Shown here one piece after another: positions 1 through 4,837 of a DNA stretch of 24,451 nucleotides. The DNA lies in the IMG/VR virus record IMGVR_UViG_3300013306_000055, positions 1 to 24,451 of that record; one strand, written 5' to 3'. Every line of letters begins with the position of its first letter. Positions within the stretch are counted from its first letter, which is position 1. Under the pieces are notes generated by a model. The model saw nothing but the letters and a program-made list of their open reading frames with translations, was not told the DNA's origin and made no database searches. Made by a program: the position numbers and the translations under genes. Source of the DNA: a virus.

Positions 1-144
1 GCGTTCTCCACGGCTGAGCTTATGCGTGAGGTCGCCAGTCGCATGGAAGCGTTGCAGGCCGGCCTAGGGGCATCCACGGAGCAGCACCATTACGACCTCG
101 CCGCGTCAGATGACCATGTTGAGGGCGAGGATGACCGGGACTAG
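1..144 (+). CDS. C-terminal fragment of a probable phage repressor
   Basis: An open frame runs from the first base of the window to a TAG at 142-144, giving the last 47 residues of a rightward gene. The visible part has a short helix (AELMREVASRMEALQ) followed by an acidic, histidine-containing tail ending EGEDDRD. No DNA-binding domain is visible because the N-terminus lies outside the window. Its position directly upstream of an ImmA/IrrE-type protease on the same strand, near attP and the integrase, suggests the immunity repressor or another XRE-family regulator. That identity is inferred from context only. Confidence 0.5.
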   Translation, partial: AFSTAELMREVASRMEALQAGLGASTEQHHYDLAASDDHVEGEDDRD

Positions 145-330
145 TGACGCACGGCACAAGGGCCTTAAGCCTCTGACCTGCACCGTTACCCGTGTGTTAT
201 CAAGCGGTCACTTTTCTTTAATGAATCTGTGACGCCTGTTAGCAGGTTTTTGGTCAGAAGTGTCGGTCAGCATCCTTACAGTTGACCCATCAAGCGCCGT
301 TGGGGCCTTGAGGGGACAGTTGGGGTTGTT
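145..330. other. Intergenic region between repressor-like gene and ImmA-like gene
   Basis: This stretch of 186 bases has no convincing gene. It contains a weak 4-bp hairpin with a short T-run (CCTG-TTAG-CAGG-TTTTT at about 235-251) that could slightly attenuate rightward transcription, and a TTGACC at 282-287 without a good -10 partner. I see nothing else. Confidence 0.4.
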
Positions 331-738
331 GTGGTAGAGGTTGTGATAGGTCGTTTGCCTGAAGGTGTTCACGGCTACACGGACGGTACTAAGATTTACG
401 TTGATGATCGTCTGAGCGCGGCGCAGTTGTTGTGCACCTTGGTTCATGAGGGCATCCATATTGAGCGTGGGCATTCGACGCGGCAGTTGGAGGCTGTCGA
501 GATGGGTGTCAGGTATGAGACGGCGAGGCGATTGTTGCCCCTGGATCGGATCGCTGGGGCTTGCAAGTCGGGCAAGCTCTCAGAGATAGCTAAGGGGCTG
601 GGCGTGACTAAACGGGTGCTCATGGACCGGGCCGTCACACTCACCGACCAGGAAGCGTCAGACGCCGGCTGCTTCGACTGCCAACTCTGCCCAGCCATAC
701 AGATGCGGGCACAACGGATGGTCGCCGCCCAAAACTAA
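331..738 (+). CDS. ImmA/IrrE-family metallopeptidase
   Basis: A 135-aa protein with a zinc-protease motif, LVHEGIHIERGH, at about residues 37-48. H39, E40 and H43 form HExxH, and the helix containing E54/E57 can supply the third ligand, as in ImmA/IrrE proteins. Members of this family, such as ImmA of ICEBs1, cleave or inactivate a partner repressor and so release lysogeny or mobile-element silencing. The partner here is probably the gene ending at 144. The C-terminal half has a helix-turn-helix-like stretch (LSEIAKGLGVTKRVLMDRA) and a Cys pair (CFDCQLC) that might bind metal. The start is GTG at 331 with only a weak upstream G-run; GTG at 343 is an alternative. A strong terminator follows 2 bases after the stop. 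Confidence 0.8.
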   Translation: MVEVVIGRLPEGVHGYTDGTKIYVDDRLSAAQLLCTLVHEGIHIERGHSTRQLEAVEMGVRYETARRLLPLDRIAGACKSGKLSEIAKGLGVTKRVLMDRAVTLTDQEASDAGCFDCQLCPAIQMRAQRMVAAQN

Positions 739-739
739 C

Positions 740-779
740 AAAAGCGCCCCCACTCAATGAAGAGTGAGGGCGCTTTTTT
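740..779 (+). terminator. Rho-independent terminator after the immA-like gene
   Basis: A 16-nt arm at 740-755 pairs with 762-777 with one mismatch around a 6-nt loop, followed by a run of six T. The left arm also starts with an A-run, so it may work in both directions. It ends the immunity transcript and separates it from the attP/int region. Confidence 0.9.
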
Positions 780-791
780 GTGGGCAAATCG

Positions 792-808
792 TGTTGACGG
801 CGTCAACA
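792..808. promoter_or_regulatory. Operator-like palindrome TGTTGACG-G-CGTCAACA
   Basis: A perfect 8-1-8 palindrome. Its half-site TGTTGACG recurs at 984-991, and nearly so (CGTTGACG) at 963-970. The half-site contains TTGACG, a good -35 element, but the matching -10 position (TTAAAG at 817-822) is poor. Likely roles are a repressor operator or an integrase/excisionase arm site. The palindrome is plain in the sequence; the role is inferred. Confidence 0.45.
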
Positions 809-904
809 ACAGGACGTTAAAGGGTGCGAAAGGATGGCAAAGAACGAGACAGGAACCCGCATGTTCTAGGGGTTTTTGCCTACATCTAGGCTATCTTGAG
901 GGGC

Positions 905-925
905 TTCAATTCCCCCCATCTCCAC
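905..925 (+). other. attP: Probable attP core: 3' end of a tmRNA (or tRNA-Ala) gene
   Basis: The 21 bases read as a T-loop (TTCAATT), the 3' side of a T-stem (CCCCC), an acceptor strand (CATCTCC), the discriminator A and the first C of CCA. The acceptor strand would pair with a GGGGATG 5' end, giving the G3-U70 pair typical of tmRNA and tRNA-Ala; the C-rich T-stem favours tmRNA. Immediately upstream, C904 cannot pair with the stem, so homology to a functional RNA seems to begin at 905. Downstream the sequence reads CGA instead of CCA. Phages commonly integrate into the 3' end of such genes, and the site is 114 bp from the integrase start. Confidence 0.7.
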
Positions 926-930
926 GAATC

Positions 931-957
931 TAGCCCCTAGAAATAGGGGCTATTTTC
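931..957 (+). terminator. Hairpin with T-run just downstream of the attP core
   Basis: TAGCCCCTA (931-939), a GAAA loop (940-943) and TAGGGGCTA (944-952) form a perfect 9-bp stem closed by a GNRA tetraloop, followed by TTTTC. It begins 6 bases after the attP core, on the strand that continues the tmRNA-like sequence. After integration it would therefore lie where the host RNA gene needs a terminator. The hairpin may instead serve as a protein-binding site for integration. Confidence 0.65.
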
Positions 958-963
958 TTGCCC

Positions 964-995
964 GTTGACGGGGAAGGCCTTTATGTTGACGGGGA
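964..995. repeat. Tandem 11-bp direct repeats GTTGACGGGGA
   Basis: Copies at 964-974 and 985-995 start 21 bp apart, two turns of the helix, so a protein would bind both on one face of the DNA. They lie between attP and the integrase start. They fit integrase arm-type sites or operators for the int promoter, and share the GTTGACG half-site with the palindrome at 792-808. Confidence 0.5.
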
Positions 996-1038
996 TCCAT
1001 GAGAAAATGGGAGTGATGAATACTTTAGGCGCCGACTA

Positions 1039-2160
1039 GTGGCAAGCATCCGCGCCCGCAAGAGGGCAGATGGCAGCGAGTACCACACCCTCATGTGGCG
1101 CGAAGACAATAAGCAGCGGTCCATCAGCTTCGATGACTTGCATGAGGCCGAGCGCTGGAAGCGTCTGCTTGACGCCAACGGGCAGTCAATGACGTTGGCA
1201 GCGGCGGTGCACGATGACGGGCTGCTTGCCGGCCCCACCCTCAATGAACTGTTCGCCGAACACATCGAACAGTTGACGGGCGCTGGTCCGTACATGATCA
1301 AGCGGTACAAGGCCGATGTCGAGAACCATTTCGTAGACCTAGGCGCCAGGCGCGTCACCGGGATCAAGCATGAAGACATTGTCCGGTGGATCAAGGGCAT
1401 GCAGGCGAAGTCTTGGAAAGGCAAGCCGATGTCCGCAAAGACCATCGCGAACAAGCACGGACTGTTGTCCGCGACGATGTCCACGGGCGTCCGCATGGGG
1501 ATCCGGCCCGACAACCCTTGCAAGGGCGTGAAGCTGCCGAAGTCCACGGAGCATCAGGACATCATCCGGTTCATTGAGAAGACTGAGTGGAGCCGAATTA
1601 TTGCGCATATGGATCCGCACTTTGTGCCGTTCTTCCAATTGCTGGTCGGGACTGGGCTCAGGTTCAGTGAGGCGACAGCTCTGACGCCGAAGGACTTTGA
1701 CCTTGGCGGGCCTACGCCGACTGTCCGTGTGACGAAGGCTTGGAAAGAGGACGGGGCTGGCGGGTACTACATCGGCCCGCCGAAGACCCGCAGGAGCGTC
1801 CGCACAGTCTCACTCGCACCATCGACGGTGGCAGCGATACGGGGCCCTGTGGCGGCCGCTGGTGACGGCTACGTGTTCACGCTCAAGCGCGGGGGAGTGA
1901 TGCGCTCAGGGTCCACGTATAACCGGGCTTGGGAGCCTGCGCTGAAGGCTGTTGGTATCCCCAAGGAAGACCGGCCGCGCATACATGATGCGCGCCATAC
2001 CCACGCCTCCTGGATGATCGCCGCCGGGATGGAGATTTTCGCTCTATCCCGGCGGCTCGGTCACGAGTCGATCACCACGACGATGGACCGCTATTCACAC
2101 CTGATGCCCGATGCGTTGTTCATCGGTGCCAACATCGCGCAGAAGGCGCTCGAGGCTTAG
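1039..2160 (+). CDS. int: Tyrosine recombinase integrase
   Basis: A 373-aa site-specific recombinase that would integrate the phage at attP. The N-terminus (about residues 1-45) looks like an AP2-type arm-binding domain. Residues about 65-165 form the SAM-like core-binding domain, and about 175-365 the catalytic domain. Catalytic residues visible are R208 (GTGLRFSE), K249 (PPKTRRS), H317 and R320 (HDARHTHAS), H342 (RRLGHES) and the nucleophile Y352 (MDRYSHL). The start is GTG at 1039, because no earlier in-frame start exists after the stop at 1000; its ribosome site (AGGCG) is weak, which may keep expression low. The TAG stop overlaps the TAA stop of the converging HNH gene by 3 bases. Tyrosine, not serine, integrase agrees with an RNA-gene attP. 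Confidence 0.97.
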   Translation: MASIRARKRADGSEYHTLMWREDNKQRSISFDDLHEAERWKRLLDANGQSMTLAAAVHDDGLLAGPTLNELFAEHIEQLTGAGPYMIKRYKADVENHFVDLGARRVTGIKHEDIVRWIKGMQAKSWKGKPMSAKTIANKHGLLSATMSTGVRMGIRPDNPCKGVKLPKSTEHQDIIRFIEKTEWSRIIAHMDPHFVPFFQLLVGTGLRFSEATALTPKDFDLGGPTPTVRVTKAWKEDGAGGYYIGPPKTRRSVRTVSLAPSTVAAIRGPVAAAGDGYVFTLKRGGVMRSGSTYNRAWEPALKAVGIPKEDRPRIHDARHTHASWMIAAGMEIFALSRRLGHESITTTMDRYSHLMPDALFIGANIAQKALEA

Positions 2161-2582
2161 GCGGCTTCCCATAGCGGAATCTGCTGGCCTGGCAGGTAGA
2201 TGACCTCGGATCGCTTAGCCCGCGCCCTATGGAGTGCCGTGCGGTCGGAGTTCGCTTTGCGGCAAGCGTCGCATCGGCACTTGTGGATCCCGCCGTATCG
2301 CGAGATGGTGCCATGCTCCGGGACCGGGCGATCCGCTCGAGTCTTTGCCTTGTGGTGGGTGTTGCAAAGAACCTGGCACTTCGCGAGTTCAGCAGCCCGA
2401 CGCGCCGGCGCCCATGACCAAACGTTGTGACTAATTTTGAGCGCGGGTTCGATGTGGTCGACCTCGAGCTGTGCGGTAGTGCCGCAGATGACGCAGCTCT
2501 TTCCATCGAGGAATGCGGCGCGATTCTTGGCACACCATTCCCGCTGGTACTTCTGCTGCTCGGATCGTGTAGCATAGGACAT
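2157..2582 (-). CDS. HNH endonuclease with C-terminal Cys-rich motif
   Basis: A 141-aa protein. It has CVIC at residues 30-33, the catalytic DH at 42-43 (LEVDHIEP), and CQVLCNTHHKAKT at 69-81, which together form a beta-beta-alpha HNH nuclease with a structural zinc. A separate C-terminal motif, HKCRCDACRKAN (about 100-111), is of a kind often seen in small actinophage proteins and may form a second zinc site. The start was set at ATG 2582, which has AAGGAG 8 bases upstream, rather than the ATG at 2609. It lies downstream of the late terminator and converges on int, so it is transcribed independently. It could be a homing-type nuclease or a late DNA-processing nuclease; HNH proteins of tailed phages often act with terminase, but this one is far from the terminase genes. 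Confidence 0.88.
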   Translation of the reverse strand: MSYATRSEQQKYQREWCAKNRAAFLDGKSCVICGTTAQLEVDHIEPALKISHNVWSWAPARRAAELAKCQVLCNTHHKAKTRADRPVPEHGTISRYGGIHKCRCDACRKANSDRTALHRARAKRSEVIYLPGQQIPLWEAA

Positions 2583-2609
2583 GTCGGAACTCCTTATTAG
2601 TTCGGCCAT

Positions 2610-2641
2610 AACCCCGGATGCTGTGCAGGCGTCGCGGGGTT
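2610..2641 (-). other. Stem-loop in the HNH leader
   Basis: AACCCCG (2610-2616) and CGGGGTT (2635-2641) form a 7-bp stem around an 18-nt loop, upstream of the HNH ribosome binding site. There is no U-run on either side, so it is not a terminator. It may influence translation or stability of the leader. Confidence 0.4.
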
Positions 2642-2654
2642 GTTTTGCGCAACA

Positions 2655-2691
2655 ATCCTAGTCCATTTCACTGTGTTAAGCCAGTGAAATG
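2655..2691 (-). promoter_or_regulatory. Possible HNH promoter overlapped by a 10-8-10 inverted repeat
   Basis: CATTTCACTG (2664-2673) and CAGTGAAATG (2682-2691) are perfect inverted arms spaced by 8 bases. On the minus strand a TAGGAT -10-like hexamer (2660-2655) lies just downstream, so the palindrome covers the -35 region. No canonical -35 at 17 bp is present; TTAACA (2679-2674) is 13 bp away. The layout suggests regulated, leftward transcription of the HNH gene. The operator is visible; the promoter is a guess. Confidence 0.45.
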
Positions 2692-2712
2692 CAGTGATTA
2701 CGTGGGGGACGC

Positions 2713-2750
2713 AAAAAAGCCCCCACCCTCCCGTAGGAAGATGGGGGCTT
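2713..2750 (-). terminator. Late-operon terminator
   Basis: On the minus strand, AAGCCCCCA pairs with TGGGGGCTT (2742-2750 with 2717-2725), followed by a run of six T. It lies about 65 bases past the holin stop and ends the long leftward structural/lysis transcript before it runs into HNH and int. Confidence 0.93.
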
Positions 2751-2814
2751 AGCTTGCGCGCGCGGCGCGTCTGGGGCGTTGGGTTCCCTGACGCACGGTG
2801 ACGATATTACACGG

Positions 2815-2997
2815 TCAGGCTGAGTGGTCGCCGGATTTGTTGGGTGTCATGTACCCGGCAGTAAATACGAGGATGGACGTGATGGCGCCCTGAACCTCGT
2901 TGGGGAGTTGGATGCCGGCGAGGGTGAGTAGCCAGGCGATGACGGTGGTCACTGCGGCGGCGAGGACCGCGGCGGTAACTTTGGGGTTGATGTTCAT
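2815..2997 (-). CDS. Holin, two transmembrane segments
   Basis: A 60-aa protein with two hydrophobic helices at about residues 7-29 and 35-51, a short connecting loop (IQLPNE) and a polar C-terminus (TPNKSGDHSA). Size and topology fit a small class II-type holin that permeabilises the membrane and lets the endolysin out. It starts with ATG in a TAATG overlap with the endolysin stop and has GGAGG 6 bases upstream, so the two are translationally coupled. It is the last late gene before the terminator. Holins are called by topology and context, so an antiholin or spanin-like role is not excluded. Confidence 0.75.
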   Translation of the reverse strand: MNINPKVTAAVLAAAVTTVIAWLLTLAGIQLPNEVQGAITSILVFTAGYMTPNKSGDHSA

Positions 2998-3782
2998 TAC
3001 TTGCCTCCGTTTACGTTGACATCGACTGTCACGCCGTCAGCGAGGCCAGCTTTGACGGCGGCGCTGATCTGTTCGGCTGTCAGGCTGGAGTTCTTGGACA
3101 GTGCGCCAACGACGGCTCGGAGTGCCTGCGCCTCAGACTTGGCGTCGGCGAGTTCCTGCTTGACGCTGATCTGCTGCCCGCCGCGGAGGACGGTCTGGGA
3201 CCAGACCTTTTCGGGGATGGCACTGGTTGGCGCGTCAAGGTACTTGATGCGGTCGAATACGGTTTGGAGCTGGGTTGCTTGTTCTGGGGTCAAGTCGTCC
3301 TCCTTGGTCGTGTCGCCTTGCGGGGCGATGGCTGCTGAGCCGGTGATGTCGCGGGGGTTGATGCGCCCGTAGGTGCTGCTTTGGAGGTTCCAGCCGTTAC
3401 GCATGACTTCCCAGTGGCAGTGGGGCCCGGATGTTGCGGACCCTGTATTGCCTGAGTAGGCGACAACGTCCCCTTGACGGACGCGTTTACCGGATAGGAC
3501 GGGTGAGCCGGAGCAGTGGGCGTAGTGGCTGAGGTATTCGCCGTAGTCCACGGTCACAACGAACCCGGCGAAGGACGGCATGATCCACCACGGGTTGTCC
3601 GAGTATTTGCCGGTGAAGTAGCCGACGTGGACAACGACGCCGTCAGCCATCGCAACGAGGGGCGTGCCGACTGGGACGGCGATGTCTTCGCCCGTGTGCC
3701 CGCCAGCTGGGTTGTACCCGCCGGGGTTGGTGCCGAACTTCTGGGATGTCCAGCCCTCAGTCGTGGGGGGAATGAAGCTCAT
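2997..3782 (-). CDS. Endolysin, M23 (LytM-type) peptidase
   Basis: A 261-aa lysin. The N-terminal about 145 residues are an M23 zinc endopeptidase: ligands H29 and D33 in GGHTGEDIAV, the YLSHYAH segment (H86/H89), and HCHWE (H121, H123). It should cut peptide cross-bridges in the host wall. There is no signal peptide, so it needs a holin. After a linker, residues about 165-260 form a helical C-terminal region (PEQATQLQTVFDRIKYLD, then a predicted coiled coil) in place of a classic wall-binding repeat; it may serve for oligomerisation or binding. ATG at 3782 overlaps the upstream stop as ATGA. Actinophages often have two lysins (peptidase and amidase/LysB); no lipid-envelope lysin B is present, which fits a host without a mycolic acid layer. 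Confidence 0.92.
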   Translation of the reverse strand: MSFIPPTTEGWTSQKFGTNPGGYNPAGGHTGEDIAVPVGTPLVAMADGVVVHVGYFTGKYSDNPWWIMPSFAGFVVTVDYGEYLSHYAHCSGSPVLSGKRVRQGDVVAYSGNTGSATSGPHCHWEVMRNGWNLQSSTYGRINPRDITGSAAIAPQGDTTKEDDLTPEQATQLQTVFDRIKYLDAPTSAIPEKVWSQTVLRGGQQISVKQELADAKSEAQALRAVVGALSKNSSLTAEQISAAVKAGLADGVTVDVNVNGGK

Positions 3783-4144
3783 GCGCCTTCTCGTTCCTGT
3801 TGCTCGGCGTGCTGGTCGATGAGTGACGGGTCCAGGTGGGCTTTCAACGATTCGGGGATTCCGGGGATGGGCGGCTTGGACCCACCCTTGGCCCAGAAGA
3901 CCATTCGTTCGATGAAGTTGATTGCCGTGGAGAAGTTGCGGGAGACGAGGTTGAGGTCTTTGCGGAGTGCAGCTACGTCGTCTTCCAAAGATTCGAGGCG
4001 GTCCATCAGGTTTTTGGAGAACGTGACCGCGTTCGTTTCCTTGGCCGTCTTCGATGAGGTCCGGCCCGCGTATGTGGCGCCGTATGCTGAGGCGCCGGCC
4101 ACGATGAGGATCCCGGCGAGGGTGAGTATTTGGTCAGGGCTCAT
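3779..4144 (-). CDS. DUF2746-like membrane protein of the lysis cassette
   Basis: A 121-aa protein with one N-terminal transmembrane helix (about residues 5-26, ILTLAGILIVAGASAYGATY), then a predicted coiled coil (NLMDRLESLEDDVAALRKDL) and a charged tail. This layout matches DUF2746-type proteins found beside actinophage endolysins; a holin or holin-partner role is usually assumed but not proven. The start is ATG 4144, preceded by AAGGAT at a normal distance. It overlaps the upstream gene by 11 bases and the endolysin by 4. Confidence 0.75.
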   Translation of the reverse strand: MSPDQILTLAGILIVAGASAYGATYAGRTSSKTAKETNAVTFSKNLMDRLESLEDDVAALRKDLNLVSRNFSTAINFIERMVFWAKGGSKPPIPGIPESLKAHLDPSLIDQHAEQQEREGA

Positions 4145-4547
4145 GCGTGATCCTTGTGTCTCTGTCGCGTTCACCCTGCATGCCTGAGACGATCATGGAG
4201 AGGGCCGCGAACAGCCAGTAGACGGCTGCTGAATTGAACGCCGCGGGGTTGCCGGTGAACGCGCCGATGAAGAACAGGGCTCCCCAAACTCCGGGTGCGA
4301 ACACGAGCGCCGCGAATCCGAACCAGTCACGCGGGCGGCACTGGAACGCTGAGATGATGCCGAGTAGCCCGGCGAGGACCCAGAGTGCGGCGAACGGTTC
4401 GAGTGGGACGTAGTCGGTGAGCCAGCGGAGGGAAGTCTGCCGTGTCCCTGCGCCCGGTGTGAGTAGGAAGCTCGCGCCGACGATGAGGTAGACGCCGGCG
4501 GACACAAGCTGAAAGGCGCCTCTGCGCCCGTTGATTTTGTTGCGCAT
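4134..4547 (-). CDS. Four-TM membrane protein, putative holin/lysis protein
   Basis: A 137-aa protein with four hydrophobic segments at about residues 12-31, 49-68, 75-97 and 104-122, a short basic N-terminus (MRNKINGRRG) and a charged C-terminus (GERDRDTRITHEP). It has no recognised domain. The position at the head of the lysis cassette, with the next gene overlapping its end, suggests a holin, antiholin or membrane-protection role. ATG 4547 has GGGAGG 6 bases upstream. It may have an independent role such as superinfection exclusion, since two other holin candidates follow. Confidence 0.7.
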   Translation of the reverse strand: MRNKINGRRGAFQLVSAGVYLIVGASFLLTPGAGTRQTSLRWLTDYVPLEPFAALWVLAGLLGIISAFQCRPRDWFGFAALVFAPGVWGALFFIGAFTGNPAAFNSAAVYWLFAALSMIVSGMQGERDRDTRITHEP

Positions 4548-4605
4548 AGTGTGCCTCCCGGCGTGTTGTGACCTGCCGGGTTGGCGGTCGTATAGGGTGG
4601 GGCTC

Positions 4606-4644
4606 GTGTGGCCCTGGAGCGCAAGTCCGGGGCCACACTTTTTT
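4606..4644 (+). terminator. Strong terminator on the + strand, upstream of the zinc-knuckle gene
   Basis: GTGTGGCCCTGGA (4606-4618) pairs with TCCGGGGCCACAC (4626-4638) around a 7-nt loop and is followed by TTTTTT (4639-4644). The T-run is only on the + strand, opposite to the late genes. No + strand gene lies just upstream, so it probably insulates the small gene at 4697 from rightward read-through, or ends an unseen short rightward transcript. Confidence 0.8.
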
Positions 4645-4660
4645 GCTGTACGCTTAGCCC

Positions 4661-4666
4661 TAAATT
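4661..4666 (+). promoter_or_regulatory. Possible -10 element (TAAATT) for the zinc-knuckle gene
   Basis: TAAATT fits the actinobacterial TANNNT -10 pattern. Transcription would begin near 4673, giving a leader of about 24 bases that contains the G-rich ribosome site. There is no good -35. Confidence 0.3.
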
Positions 4667-4696
4667 GATGGTTAGGGGCTTGGGGTGGAACCTGTT

Positions 4697-4837
4697 ATGG
4701 TGTGTGGCGATTGCGGGTGGGCGACTTCCCCGGATGATTTTGAGGAAGACGCCCACTCGCAGGCTTACCTTCATGCGGAGGCAACCGGTCACCCGTACTA
4801 TGTACCGGCTGAGTTCGCGGTCAGCGACCCGGCCTAG
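4697..4837 (+). CDS. Small CxxC...HxxxxxH zinc-knuckle protein (moron)
   Basis: A 46-aa protein encoded opposite the late operon. It has a zinc-binding arrangement C3-x2-C6 (VCGDCGW) with H26 and H32 (YLHAEATGHPYY), like many small C2H2-type proteins of actinobacteria and their phages. The tail is short and acidic. Start at ATG 4697; GTG 4685, preceded by AGGGG, is a second choice and would add four residues. Its stop shares CTAG (4834-4837) with the stop of the converging fibre gene. The reverse orientation, the preceding + strand terminator and the possible private promoter suggest expression outside the late phase, perhaps from the prophage. Function is unknown; DNA binding or protein-protein contact are the usual roles of such knuckles. 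Confidence 0.7.
   Translation: MVCGDCGWATSPDDFEEDAHSQAYLHAEATGHPYYVPAEFAVSDPA

Noticed and set aside
834-869. Eleven-codon micro-ORF (MAKNETGTRMF) upstream of attP
   Set aside because: Too short, ribosome site too close to ATG, and no support beyond an open frame.
880-930. Complete tRNA gene
   Set aside because: Only the T-loop and 3' acceptor side exist; no anticodon or D-arm is found upstream, so it is an attachment-site fragment.
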